A DNA stretch of 64,000 nt, from the NCBI RefSeq assembly GCF_035581365.1, contig NZ_CP141590.1, positions 3,220,001 through 3,284,000 on the forward strand, written 5' to 3'. Numbering within the stretch: the stretch's first letter is position 1; the number at the start of each line of letters is the position of its first letter. Position numbers and translations under genes: made by a program. Shown piece after piece: positions 33,343-41,597 of the stretch. This DNA is from Tsuneonella sp. CC-YZS046 (GTDB lineage: Bacteria; Pseudomonadota; Alphaproteobacteria; Sphingomonadales; Sphingomonadaceae). The notes below the pieces were generated by a model that was not told where the DNA came from, did no database searches, and worked only from the letters and a program-made list of their open reading frames with translations.

Positions 33343-34374
33343 ATGACCAATCGGCAGTGGCTGCTTGCCAAGCATCCGGTGGGCGCCGTGGGGCGCGATT
33401 GCTTTGAATATCGCGAAGCGCCCGATCTGGCGGGGCAGGGCGCTCCCGGCCAGGTGCTGATACAGTGGGAGCTGCTGCTATGCGCACCGACGATCCGCAA
33501 CTGGATCAGCGGGCAGCGCGACAGCTTCCATCCAGTGGTCGAGCTGGGGCAGCCCATCCTCGCCCCGGCGATCGGCCGGATTGTCGAAAGCAACAATCCC
33601 GACTTTCCGGTGGGCGCGCGCCTGTTCGGATCGGGCAGCTGGCAGGACCAGCAATGGGTCGATCCGGTGGCGGGCTATCGGAACATTCCCGAGGACATTG
33701 GATCGGTGGATGCCATGGGCGTCCTGGGGATCAATGCGCTGACCGCCTATTGCGGATTGATGCGCCTGGGTGAACCGAAAGCGGGCGAGGTCCTGCTGGT
33801 GTCGGGCGCGGCCGGGTCGGTCGGCTCCATCGTCGCGCAGATCGGCCGCATCGTGGGCTGCAAGGTGGTCGGCATTGCCGGGGGGCCGGACAAGCTGCGC
33901 TGGCTGCGCGAGGAATGCGGGATCGAGCATCTAATCGATTACAAGTCGGAAGATGTCGCGGCCGGCATGGATGCGCATTGCCCGGATGGAATCGACATCT
34001 ATTTCGACAATGTGGGCGGCGACATGCTGGTGGCGGCCGCGGCGCGGATGCGGCCGCGCGGGCGGATCGTGCTGTGCGGCCAGATCTCCAGCTATGAGAG
34101 CGGAGGGGCGATTACCGCGCCGCCGATCGACATGATGCGCTTGATCTATGGCGGAATCCGGATGGAAGGCTTTCTGGTCCGCCATCATCTCGACATCATC
34201 CCCAAGGGGCTGGAGGATCTGGCCGCCTGGGATGCCAAGGGTCTGCTGGCCCATCGCGAAGACGTGCGCGACGGGCTGAAAAACCTGCCGGAAACGCTGT
34301 CCCTGCTGTTCTCCGGCGGGAACGAAGGCACCTTGCTGGCCCGAATCTCGGACGGGGAAGGCGGGCAGATCTGA
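33343..34374 (+). CDS. NADP-dependent zinc-free MDR oxidoreductase
   Basis: 343 residues; GAAGGA precedes the ATG. LGINALTAYCGLMRLGEPKAGE, the NADPH loop SGAAGSVGSIVAQIGR and FDNVGGDMLVAAAARMRPRGRI match the prostaglandin-reductase/curcumin-reductase branch of the medium-chain reductases, which reduce alkenes conjugated to ketones. No zinc ligands are present. It may saturate an enone intermediate. Confidence 0.88.
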   Translation: MTNRQWLLAKHPVGAVGRDCFEYREAPDLAGQGAPGQVLIQWELLLCAPTIRNWISGQRDSFHPVVELGQPILAPAIGRIVESNNPDFPVGARLFGSGSWQDQQWVDPVAGYRNIPEDIGSVDAMGVLGINALTAYCGLMRLGEPKAGEVLLVSGAAGSVGSIVAQIGRIVGCKVVGIAGGPDKLRWLREECGIEHLIDYKSEDVAAGMDAHCPDGIDIYFDNVGGDMLVAAAARMRPRGRIVLCGQISSYESGGAITAPPIDMMRLIYGGIRMEGFLVRHHLDIIPKGLEDLAAWDAKGLLAHREDVRDGLKNLPETLSLLFSGGNEGTLLARISDGEGGQI

Positions 34375-34398
34375 GGTTCTGCCCAGCCCCGTAGGGCT
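34363..34398. terminator. Paired hairpins between convergent genes
   Basis: GGGCAGA (34363-34369) pairs with TCTGCCC (34378-34384) around the stop codon of the MDR gene, followed by AGCCC-n4-GGGCT (34385-34398). There is no T-tract; termination is possible but weakly supported. Confidence 0.35.
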
Positions 34399-35682
34399 TC
34401 AGGCCCAGTCGCCGTCCAGAATGCCGTAGCTGCCGCCGAGATAGGCCGGAACGAGGCCTTCCCGCACCAGCATATGGTCGAAGATCAGCCGTTCGTCCTC
34501 GCTCAACCCGGCGGCGAGCGGCTCGATGGCGGCTTTCAGCCCGGCGAGTGCGCCGCGTGCTTCCGCAGCGTCGGCGCTGCCGCTTTCCAGCCAGTAGCCC
34601 GCGCCGATGCTGGCTTGCACCGGCGCCTGGCCATTGGCCGGTCCGAAACCGGCCCTGGCAAGGGCAGGAGTGGCGGCCAGCGCATCGTTCACCGCTTGGC
34701 CTGCCTTCGCGGCAGCATCCTTCGCGGCCTGCGGAATCGCTTCGGCGCGGCGGGCCTTGTCGAAGGCCTGTTTGCCGAGGAACGAGGCGCGGATCATGTT
34801 GCGCGGCTCCCGCCGCTGGATCAGCTGGGAGAACACGGCCATTTCGGAACGGATCGCCCCGTCCATATGCTGCATCAGGCCCAGTTCGACGCATTCGAGA
34901 ATGGAAAGCGGCGCCGGTTCGTGGCCCAGCATTCGCGCCAGCTCGGCCGCGCGATGGCGTTCGATGGCGTCGGCATAATCGGCATGGGCCAGCGGCTGGT
35001 ATCCATCGGCATCCCAAGGCTGGATTGCGCTGGCTTGTGCGCTCAACAGCCATTCCTCGGCCGCCGCCACTTCCTCGCCTTCCGGCACCAGACGGTTGGC
35101 GACGCCGACCTGCAGCGCTTCCTGCCCCGCAAAGGTGCGGCCATGCAGCAGGACTTCCAGACCGATGTCGACACCGACCAGCCGCGTCATGCGCTGGGTT
35201 CCGCCTGCGCCGGGCAGCAGGCCGACGGCATGTTCCGGCAGGCCCAGCATGGCGCGGGGCGTATCCGCGAGGACACGGTAATGCGCGCCGAGCGCCAGCT
35301 CGCATCCGCCGCCCAGCGCGACCCCCGCGATCGCGGCGGCGATGGGCTTGCCGGCGCGTTCCATCCGCCGGATCGCATGGCTGAGGCGGAAGAAATGGTC
35401 GAAAGCGATGTCGAAGCGGTCTTCCCGGCGGGCCGCCACGATCATCTGATAGGCTTCCGCCAGCTCCGTAAGGTCGGCCCCGGCACAGAAGCCGTTGGCC
35501 TTGCCTGACCGGATCACCACGCCGCTGGCGTCGCTGTCCTTCAGCCAGTCCGCGAAGATGCCGAGTTCCGCGATCGCCGCGTTGGAGAAGACATTCATCG
35601 AGCGCGGCGCGTCGAAGACGAAGTGGACGAGGCCGTTATCCCGCTGTTCGACGCGGAATTGAGTCAGATCGGCAAGGCTCAT
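34399..35682 (-). CDS. FadJ-like enoyl-CoA hydratase domain with unique C-terminal extension
   Basis: 427 residues. The first 200 form a crotonase domain with FCAGADLTEL, GVALGGGCELALG and LGLPEHAVGLLPGAGGTQR, keeping both catalytic Glu residues, as in the hydratase half of FadB/FadJ. After about residue 290 the linker FLGKQAFDKARRA resembles that of FadJ, but instead of a 3-hydroxyacyl-CoA dehydrogenase there is a short helical, Ala-rich tail to 427. The dehydrogenase half is thus missing; it may be supplied by the SDRs of this operon. Last gene of the nine-gene minus-strand operon. Confidence 0.88.
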   Translation of the reverse strand: MSLADLTQFRVEQRDNGLVHFVFDAPRSMNVFSNAAIAELGIFADWLKDSDASGVVIRSGKANGFCAGADLTELAEAYQMIVAARREDRFDIAFDHFFRLSHAIRRMERAGKPIAAAIAGVALGGGCELALGAHYRVLADTPRAMLGLPEHAVGLLPGAGGTQRMTRLVGVDIGLEVLLHGRTFAGQEALQVGVANRLVPEGEEVAAAEEWLLSAQASAIQPWDADGYQPLAHADYADAIERHRAAELARMLGHEPAPLSILECVELGLMQHMDGAIRSEMAVFSQLIQRREPRNMIRASFLGKQAFDKARRAEAIPQAAKDAAAKAGQAVNDALAATPALARAGFGPANGQAPVQASIGAGYWLESGSADAAEARGALAGLKAAIEPLAAGLSEDERLIFDHMLVREGLVPAYLGGSYGILDGDWA

Positions 35683-35720
35683 CTATCGGTTCCTGAAAGT
35701 CTGGATGCGAGGCGATGCGG

Positions 35721-36650
35721 TCAGAAGCCGACCTGATCGCCGCCCTTGAGCGAAAGGATTTCGCGCGCGTCGTCGGGGGTGGCGATCTCAAGGCCCAGTC
35801 CTTCGATGATCTGGCGAACCTTGCTGACCTGCGCTGCGTTGGTTTCGGCCAGCTTGCCGCGCCCGATCCAGAGCGAATCCTCGAGGCCGACCCGGACATG
35901 GCCGCCCATCGACGCGGCCATTGCCGCGACGCGCATCTGGCCCACGCCGGCGGCCAACACCGACCAGCGGTAATTGTCGCCGAACAGGCGGTCGGCCGTG
36001 CGCTTCATATGCATCACATCGTCGGGATGCGAGCCGATGCCGCCGAGCAGGCCGAAGCAGGTCTGGATGAACAGGGGCGCCTGAACCAGGCCTTCCTGCC
36101 AGAAGTAGTGCAGATTGTAGAGGTGGCTGGTATCGTAGCACTCGAACTCGTAGCGCGCGCCGGACTTGTTCAGCGTTTCGAGCGCGTAGCGAATGTCCTT
36201 GTAGCTGTTGCGGAAGACCAGATCGTCCGAATTGCGGAGCATCGGCTCTTCCCAGTCATGCTTGAATTCCTTGTAGCGCTTGAGCATCGGGAACAGGCCG
36301 AAATTCATCGAACCCATGTTGAGGCTGGCCACTTCCGGCTTCCACACCTCGGCCGGCTTCACGCGTTCTTCCACCGGCATGTAGGGCGATCCGCCGGTGG
36401 TGAGATTCACCACCACGTTGGAGCCTTGCTTGATGACCTTGAGGAACGGTTCGAACGCTTCGGGCGACTGGTCGGGGCGGCCATCCTCCGGATTGCGGGC
36501 GTGGAGATGCACGATGGCGGCGCCGGCCTCTGCCGCGCCCAGCGCGCTTTCCGCGATCTCGGCGGGCGTCACTGGAAGATGCGGCGACATCGACGGGGTG
36601 TGGATCGAACCCGTGATCGCGCAGCTGATGATAACCTTGTCCTTCGCCAT
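35721..36650 (-). CDS. Beta-keto acid cleavage enzyme (BKACE, former DUF849)
   Basis: 309 residues. The zinc site HLHAR (about 48-52), the early VIISCAITGS, FECYDTSHLY and the VGLEDSLWIGRGKLA segment are diagnostic for the 3-keto-5-aminohexanoate-cleavage family. These enzymes split a beta-keto acid with acetyl-CoA, giving acetoacetate and a new acyl-CoA. It lies directly downstream of a CoA-transferase, which could recycle acetoacetate or CoA. Substrate specificity cannot be read from the sequence. Confidence 0.92.
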   Translation of the reverse strand: MAKDKVIISCAITGSIHTPSMSPHLPVTPAEIAESALGAAEAGAAIVHLHARNPEDGRPDQSPEAFEPFLKVIKQGSNVVVNLTTGGSPYMPVEERVKPAEVWKPEVASLNMGSMNFGLFPMLKRYKEFKHDWEEPMLRNSDDLVFRNSYKDIRYALETLNKSGARYEFECYDTSHLYNLHYFWQEGLVQAPLFIQTCFGLLGGIGSHPDDVMHMKRTADRLFGDNYRWSVLAAGVGQMRVAAMAASMGGHVRVGLEDSLWIGRGKLAETNAAQVSKVRQIIEGLGLEIATPDDAREILSLKGGDQVGF

Positions 36651-36662
36651 TTCCTCTTCCCT

Positions 36663-37907
36663 TCAGATGATTGCCGCCACTTCGGCCCAGGCGCGCTCCA
36701 ATGCCTCGCGATGGGTGGGGTCGGCAATGCCGATCAGCAGTTTTGCCCGGTCCTGATGGCTCTTGCCGCGCAGGTCCGCCGCGCCATGTTCCGTTACCAC
36801 GATGTCGATGTCCATGCGACCGAGCGATGCGGGGCCTATTCCCTCGCCCGGGGCGACGATGCGGCTGATGTCGCCGGCAGTCGAGGGCAGGATGATGATT
36901 CGCAACCCGCCCGGGCTGTAGCGGGCCGCGCGGGCGAAATCGCTGGCGCCGCCGGGGCCCGACATGAAGCCGCGCGCGGAGGCCTCGGCAAAGCCCTGGC
37001 CGAACAAATCCACGCTCATCACCGAATTGATGGCGATCAGCTTTGGCACGCCCGCCAGGCGAATGACGTCATGCGTGACGGAGACGGGGCGGAACTGGAA
37101 GTGCGGATTGTCCAGCCCGGCATAGAGGGATTCCGCGCCGAAGGCGCAGCCGACGATGGCGGACGGGCCATCCGCCATGGCCCCGGAATTGACGAGGCGC
37201 AGCGCGGCATCGCAGATCAGCCCGGTATTGAGCCTCAGGTTCCGGCGGTCGACCAGCAGGTCGAGCACCGCATCGGGCAGCTTGCCGAGGCCGGTCTGCA
37301 CGGTCGCCCCATCCTCCACGAACGGGGCAGCGTTGACCGCGATGGCCTGGGTGATCGGATCGGTCCCCCCCACGGCCATGGTGCGGAGCGGCTGCTCCGC
37401 CTCGAAATAGGCGGTGAGTTCGGAGAACGGAATGCCTTCATCGCCCGGCGTGGCCGGCATCAGCGGATTGATATGGGCGATGCGGGTGCGGGTCCTGCGC
37501 CAATTGTCCGCCACGAAGGCGACTTCGGTGCCGAAGCTGCAGCGGCCGTTCGCATCGGGGGGCGAGCACATGAACAGCGCCGCTGCCGGCGGGTTCTGCT
37601 CATACCACCCGCTCACGTCCTGATAGCACAGCGGCAGGAAGGTGCTGCGCGCGCCTTCCTTGCGCAGGTCGGGCGTCTGGAAGAAGGTGGTGACGCTGCT
37701 TTCCGGCCCGGCCCGCCAGACATGCCGGTTCACCGCCGGCACGAAGATGCCCGAGAAGCGCATGTCGCCCAGTGCGCTGCCCGCGCCCTCCACTTCGGCG
37801 GCGAGCAGATCGCTCTCCGCCGAGCAGGAGGACAGGATGGTGTGCCCGCCGGGGGGCAAGGCCCCGGCGAGTTCTCCGGATGCAAGGCGGCACGGCTGGG
37901 TCGTCAT
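36663..37907 (-). CDS. CoA-transferase of the acetyl-CoA hydrolase/4-hydroxybutyrate type
   Basis: 414 residues. Family features include VQTGLGKLPDAVLDLL (203-218), LNTGLICDAALRLVNSG, FMSGPGGASDFARAA (314-328) and VVTEHGAADLRGK. The segment expected to hold the catalytic Glu (as in INSAIEVDL) reads INSVMSVDL here, placing Ser298 at that position. This may change the mechanism, or another Glu may serve. It lies 12 nt upstream of the BKACE gene, suggesting that the pair handles beta-keto acids and their CoA esters. Confidence 0.85.
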   Translation of the reverse strand: MTTQPCRLASGELAGALPPGGHTILSSCSAESDLLAAEVEGAGSALGDMRFSGIFVPAVNRHVWRAGPESSVTTFFQTPDLRKEGARSTFLPLCYQDVSGWYEQNPPAAALFMCSPPDANGRCSFGTEVAFVADNWRRTRTRIAHINPLMPATPGDEGIPFSELTAYFEAEQPLRTMAVGGTDPITQAIAVNAAPFVEDGATVQTGLGKLPDAVLDLLVDRRNLRLNTGLICDAALRLVNSGAMADGPSAIVGCAFGAESLYAGLDNPHFQFRPVSVTHDVIRLAGVPKLIAINSVMSVDLFGQGFAEASARGFMSGPGGASDFARAARYSPGGLRIIILPSTAGDISRIVAPGEGIGPASLGRMDIDIVVTEHGAADLRGKSHQDRAKLLIGIADPTHREALERAWAEVAAII

Positions 37908-37922
37908 GCGGCAGCCCGTAGC

Positions 37923-38711
37923 TTACTTGACGTATTTGTGGAAATCCGGAGTGCGCTTCTCGTGGAAGGCGCGCATGCCTTCCTTGGATTCGTCCGTGTC
38001 ATAGTAAAGCTTCACCGAATTCAGCGCGAGCATCGAGATGCCGCGGATATTGTCGCTGTCGGCATTGAAGCTGCGCTTGGCGAGGGCAAGGGCGGTCGGC
38101 GAACGCTGGGCGATGATGTCCGTCCATTCGTTCACCGCATCGTCCAGCTCGGCAGCCGGGACCACCTTGTTGACCAGGCCCATCTCCAGCGCTTCCTGCG
38201 CGGTATACTGCAGGTTGAGATACCAGATTTCGCGGGCTTTCTTGTCGCCGACATGGCGGGCGAGATAGGCCGTGCCCCAGCCGGCGTCGACCGAACCGAC
38301 CTTGGGGCCGACCTGGCCCAGCTTGGCGGTGTCGGCCATGATCGACAGGTCGCACAGCGTGGCGAAGACATTGCCGCCGCCGATGGCGAAGCCGTTGATG
38401 CGGGCGATCACCGGCTTGGGGATGTCGCGGATGACCGACTGCAATTCGTCGATCGGCAGGCCGACGATGCCGCGACCGTCATACTGGCCATCCTTGGCGC
38501 TCTGGTCGCCGCCGGTGCAGAAAGCCTTGTCGCCCGCGCCGGTGAGCACGACGCAGGACACGCCCTTGTCGTCGGCCGCCAGCTTGAAAGCGGCGATCAG
38601 TTCTTCGATCGTCTGGGCGCGGAAGGCATTGTAGAGCTTGGGCCGGTTGATGATGATCCAGGCCGCACGGCCGCGGATTTCGTAGATGATGTCTTCGAAT
38701 GCTTGGGTCAT
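37923..38711 (-). CDS. BadI-like 2-ketocyclohexanecarboxyl-CoA hydrolase (MenB-related crotonase)
   Basis: 262 residues; ATG overlaps the thioesterase stop as ATGA. The sequence matches the MenB/BadI branch of crotonases: FEDIIYEIRGRAAWIIINRP at the N-terminus, FCTGGDQ, DGRGIVGLP, ARINGFAIGGGNV, GPKVGSVDAGWGTAYLA, KAREIWYLN and a C-terminal YYDTDESKEGMRAF. From remembered family sequences it is closer to BadI, which hydrolytically opens cyclic beta-keto acyl-CoA to a dicarboxylic mono-CoA, than to MenB. A BadH-like dehydrogenase and a MarR regulator in the same operon support that. The ring size or substitution is not known. Confidence 0.85.
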   Translation of the reverse strand: MTQAFEDIIYEIRGRAAWIIINRPKLYNAFRAQTIEELIAAFKLAADDKGVSCVVLTGAGDKAFCTGGDQSAKDGQYDGRGIVGLPIDELQSVIRDIPKPVIARINGFAIGGGNVFATLCDLSIMADTAKLGQVGPKVGSVDAGWGTAYLARHVGDKKAREIWYLNLQYTAQEALEMGLVNKVVPAAELDDAVNEWTDIIAQRSPTALALAKRSFNADSDNIRGISMLALNSVKLYYDTDESKEGMRAFHEKRTPDFHKYVK

Positions 38712-39136
38712 GTCAGCGTGTATCCTGTCTTGTCGTGATTGCGATAGATGATGTTGGCGCGGGCGATCAGGGTGTCTCCGACGGAGATCATGGCGCGTGA
38801 GAAAATCAGCCGCCGCGTCACCCGGTCGAGGCTGACATGCGCTTCCACCCAATCGCCGCACACCGCTGCCGCCAGATATTCGATATCGAGCGATATGGTC
38901 GGCGCATGGGTGCCCGGCGCGTCCGTGCATTCCGGCATGGCCAGCAATTGCATGTCGGCAAAGGTCGCCAATGCGCCGCCATGCAGGGTCTGGATGGGAT
39001 TGCAGTGATGCTCTCCCACCCGGAACGCCAGCCGGTGCCGCACCCTGTCCGCGTAGACTTCTCCGAACTGCTTCCAATAGGGATTGGTCGGGACAAGCAG
39101 CTCGAAGCCTTCAGGGGGCGAAAATGCGGCACTCAT
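38708..39136 (-). CDS. PaaI-type hotdog thioesterase
   Basis: 142 residues. The hotdog signature IQTLHGGALATFADMQLLAM with HGG, and the strands TISLDIEYLAAAVCGDWVEAHV fit the PaaI/4-hydroxybenzoyl-CoA thioesterase-II group. It would release CoA from stalled or dead-end acyl-CoAs. It lies between the BadH-like and BadI-like genes with 6-nt spacing and a 4-nt overlap. Confidence 0.9.
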   Translation of the reverse strand: MSAAFSPPEGFELLVPTNPYWKQFGEVYADRVRHRLAFRVGEHHCNPIQTLHGGALATFADMQLLAMPECTDAPGTHAPTISLDIEYLAAAVCGDWVEAHVSLDRVTRRLIFSRAMISVGDTLIARANIIYRNHDKTGYTLT

Positions 39137-39142
39137 CTCGGG

Positions 39143-39901
39143 TCAGACCATCGTCAGGCCGCCGGAGATCGAAATCGCCTGGCCGGTGATGTAGGCGCCA
39201 TCGTCGGAAGCGAGCAGGGCCACCATGCCGGCATAGTCTTCCGGCTCGCCGATCCGCTTGACCGGAACGCCGCGGACCATCGCGTCCTTCCACTTCTCGG
39301 CTTCCGGACCCTGGCCCAGCGTCGCCTCCATCATCGGGGTGTTGGTCGGCCCCGGGCAGACGCAATTGGCGAGCACGCCCTTGCGGGCCAATTCGCGGGC
39401 AATCGACTTGGTGAAGGCGATCAGGCCGCCCTTGCAGGCCGAATAGACCGCTTCGTTGCTGGTGCCTACGCGCGCTGCATCCGAGGCGATGTTGATGATG
39501 CGCCCGCCGCCGCGGCTGGCCATCCGGCCCGCCACCGCGAAGTGCGTGTTGAGATTGCCCTTGAGATTGATCGCGATGATCTTTTCCCAGAGATCGGGCG
39601 TGGTGGTGAGGAAGGGCTGGACCTTGTCCCAGCCGGCATTGTTGACGAGCGCCCAGACGGGACCGAGATCGTTCTCGACGGCCTCTACCGCGGCCTGAAC
39701 CGCGTCGAAATCGCTCACATCGACCTTGTAGGTCTTCACGGTCGCGTCGCCCGCCAGCTTCGCGGTCTCCTCGCCGGCTTCGATGCTGAGATCGAAGATC
39801 GCGACCTTGCAGCCTTCCTCGGCCAGGCGCAGCGCCAGCGCCCTGCCGATACCTTGTCCGCCGCCGGTGACGATCGCCACCTTTCCGGCCAATCCCTTCA
39901 T
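39143..39901 (-). CDS. BadH-like 2-hydroxycyclohexanecarboxyl-CoA dehydrogenase (SDR)
   Basis: 252 residues from the ATG five bases after GGAGGA; an ATG four codons earlier is less well placed. TGGGQGIGRALA, NNAGWD, NIASDAARVG, YSACKGG (catalytic Tyr/Lys) and CPGPTNTPMM follow the pattern of BadH, including the NNAGWD and SDAARVG stretches I associate with that enzyme. It would oxidise a cyclic beta-hydroxyacyl-CoA to the keto compound that the downstream BadI-like enzyme opens. Other 3-hydroxyacyl-CoA dehydrogenase roles are possible. Confidence 0.88.
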   Translation of the reverse strand: MKGLAGKVAIVTGGGQGIGRALALRLAEEGCKVAIFDLSIEAGEETAKLAGDATVKTYKVDVSDFDAVQAAVEAVENDLGPVWALVNNAGWDKVQPFLTTTPDLWEKIIAINLKGNLNTHFAVAGRMASRGGGRIINIASDAARVGTSNEAVYSACKGGLIAFTKSIARELARKGVLANCVCPGPTNTPMMEATLGQGPEAEKWKDAMVRGVPVKRIGEPEDYAGMVALLASDDGAYITGQAISISGGLTMV

Positions 39902-39930
39902 AAGTTCCTCCATTGACGTAGGTTGTGCGT

Positions 39931-40431
39931 TCAGGGCTCGAGGTCCTGCGCTAGATCCGTTTCGCTGCCCAAGAGTTCGAGCAAGCGTTCCTTCACCTTG
40001 ACGAGGGCCTGCGCCGCGGCATCGAGTTCCTCGACGCTGACCACTTCAAGAATATCGGACTCGACCGCATCCACCGCCCGGCGGATGGTTGCGACGAGAT
40101 TCTGCCCGGCGCCGGTCAGGAAGACCCGGCGCGCGCGCGCATCGCGTTCGTCCGAGCGCCGCTCGACGAAGCCGGCCGCTTCCATCCGGTCGATCAGCCC
40201 GCCGATGGCGACCTTGGTCAGGTCGAGATCGGCGGCCAGCGCGGTCTGCGTCATTCCGTCGCGGCGTGACAGGAAAGCCAGCACCCACCATTGCGAGCGG
40301 GTGATGCCCAGCGGCTTGAGCGCCCGATCCACCACGATGCGCCGCAGCCGCGAGACATCGTGGATCAGGAACCCGAACCGCAGATAGGCGTCGAGATCCT
40401 TCTGCATTGGACGATATGGCCTGGCGCTCAT
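39931..40431 (-). CDS. MarR family regulator embedded in the ring-opening operon
   Basis: 166 residues; its ATG overlaps the acyl-CoA dehydrogenase stop (ATGA). The winged helix is clear: GITRSQWWVLAFLSRRDGMTQ, LTKVAIGGLIDRMEAAGFVE and RVFLTGAG. MarR-type BadR controls the alicyclic acid genes in Rhodopseudomonas; here the regulator sits inside the operon it may control, so autoregulation by the pathway acyl-CoA is likely. The operator is probably in the 42489-42625 region. Confidence 0.9.
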   Translation of the reverse strand: MSARPYRPMQKDLDAYLRFGFLIHDVSRLRRIVVDRALKPLGITRSQWWVLAFLSRRDGMTQTALAADLDLTKVAIGGLIDRMEAAGFVERRSDERDARARRVFLTGAGQNLVATIRRAVDAVESDILEVVSVEELDAAAQALVKVKERLLELLGSETDLAQDLEP

Positions 40432-41591
40432 TGTTTCCTGCCGATTTTGCCCTTGAACATTTCACGCGCGATGATGGTCTTCATGATCTCGATCGAGCCG
40501 CCCGCGATCTTGACGATGCGGGAATCCGCATAGGCCCGGCAGATCGGATATTCCCACATATAGCCCCAGCCGCCGAACAGCTGGAGGCACTTGTCGGCCG
40601 CTTCGCAATGCAGTTCCGAAGTGACCATCTTGAGCATCGCCGCATCGACCGCGTCGAGCTTGTCCTGCATGAACAGCTCGATGCATTTGTCGGTGAAGAC
40701 CCGGGCCATGACCGAACGGGCCTTGAGGTCGGCCAGCACGAACTGGGTGTTCTGGAAATCGGCGATGGTCTGGCCGAACGCCTTGCGTTCCGAGGTATAA
40801 TCCACCGTCCATTCGATCATCGTCTCGGTCACGGTGGCGGAGCGGATGGCCTGGGCCAGCCGTTCCTGCGACAGTTTGGTCATCATCAGCTTGAAGCCTT
40901 CGCCTTCGCCGCCGAGCATGGCGCTGGCCGGAACGCGCAGATCCTCGAAGAACAGTTCCGAGGTGTCCTGCGCCTTCATCCCCAGCTTGTCGAGGTTCTG
41001 GCCGCGCTTGAAGCCGGGCAGGCTGGTGTCGACCAGGAACAGGGTGACGCCCTTGGCGCCCGCCTCGCTGTCCGTCTTGGTGGCGAGCACCAGCACGTCG
41101 CACATCTGGCCGTTGGAAATGAACACCTTCTGCCCGTTGATGATGTAATCGTCGCCATCGCGCACTGCCTTGGTCTTGATGGCCTTGAGGTCGGAACCGG
41201 CATGAGGCTCGGTCATGCCGAGCGAGCCGATCGCTTCGCCGGTGACCATCTTCGGCAGCCACTGCTGCTTCTGCTCCTCGGTGCCGAACGACTTGATATA
41301 GGTCGCGACGAGGTCGGTATGGATCAGGAAGCCGGGGCCGCTGGTGCCCGCGCGCCACAATTCCTCGAACACCACCACGTCATAGAGATAATCGGCGCCG
41401 ATCCCGCCATATTCTTCCGGCACGGTGCAGCACAGCAGGCCCGCCTCGCCCGCCTTCAGCCACAATTCGCGCGGGACGATGCCGTCCTTCTCCCACTGGT
41501 CGTGGAAGGGGACGATTTCCTTTTCCACGAACTTGCGCGCGGTATCGCGCCACATTTCATGTTCGGGGGTGAAGAGCGTGCGTTCGATCAT
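40428..41591 (-). CDS. Acyl-CoA dehydrogenase
   Basis: 387 residues. LGMTEPHAGSDLKAIKT, INGQKVFISNG, SERKAFGQTIADFQNTQF and LQLFGGWGYMWEYP give a complete, homomeric long-chain/AcdA-like enzyme. Near the C-terminus the base position reads IAGGSIEIMK (Gly instead of Glu), while KLSQERLAQA gives a Glu at the helix-G position. In this operon it should introduce the double bond into the cyclic acyl-CoA (AliB/BadJ-like role), passing electrons to ETF. Substrate assignment is inference from neighbours. Confidence 0.92.
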   Translation of the reverse strand: MIERTLFTPEHEMWRDTARKFVEKEIVPFHDQWEKDGIVPRELWLKAGEAGLLCCTVPEEYGGIGADYLYDVVVFEELWRAGTSGPGFLIHTDLVATYIKSFGTEEQKQQWLPKMVTGEAIGSLGMTEPHAGSDLKAIKTKAVRDGDDYIINGQKVFISNGQMCDVLVLATKTDSEAGAKGVTLFLVDTSLPGFKRGQNLDKLGMKAQDTSELFFEDLRVPASAMLGGEGEGFKLMMTKLSQERLAQAIRSATVTETMIEWTVDYTSERKAFGQTIADFQNTQFVLADLKARSVMARVFTDKCIELFMQDKLDAVDAAMLKMVTSELHCEAADKCLQLFGGWGYMWEYPICRAYADSRIVKIAGGSIEIMKTIIAREMFKGKIGRKQ

Positions 41592-41597
41592 GGAGGA

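Noticed and set aside
35715-38738. Plus-strand ORF of about 1000 codons
   Set aside because: Antisense shadow of the BKACE, CoA-transferase and BadI-like genes; repetitive Arg/Ala/Gly composition and no recognisable domain.
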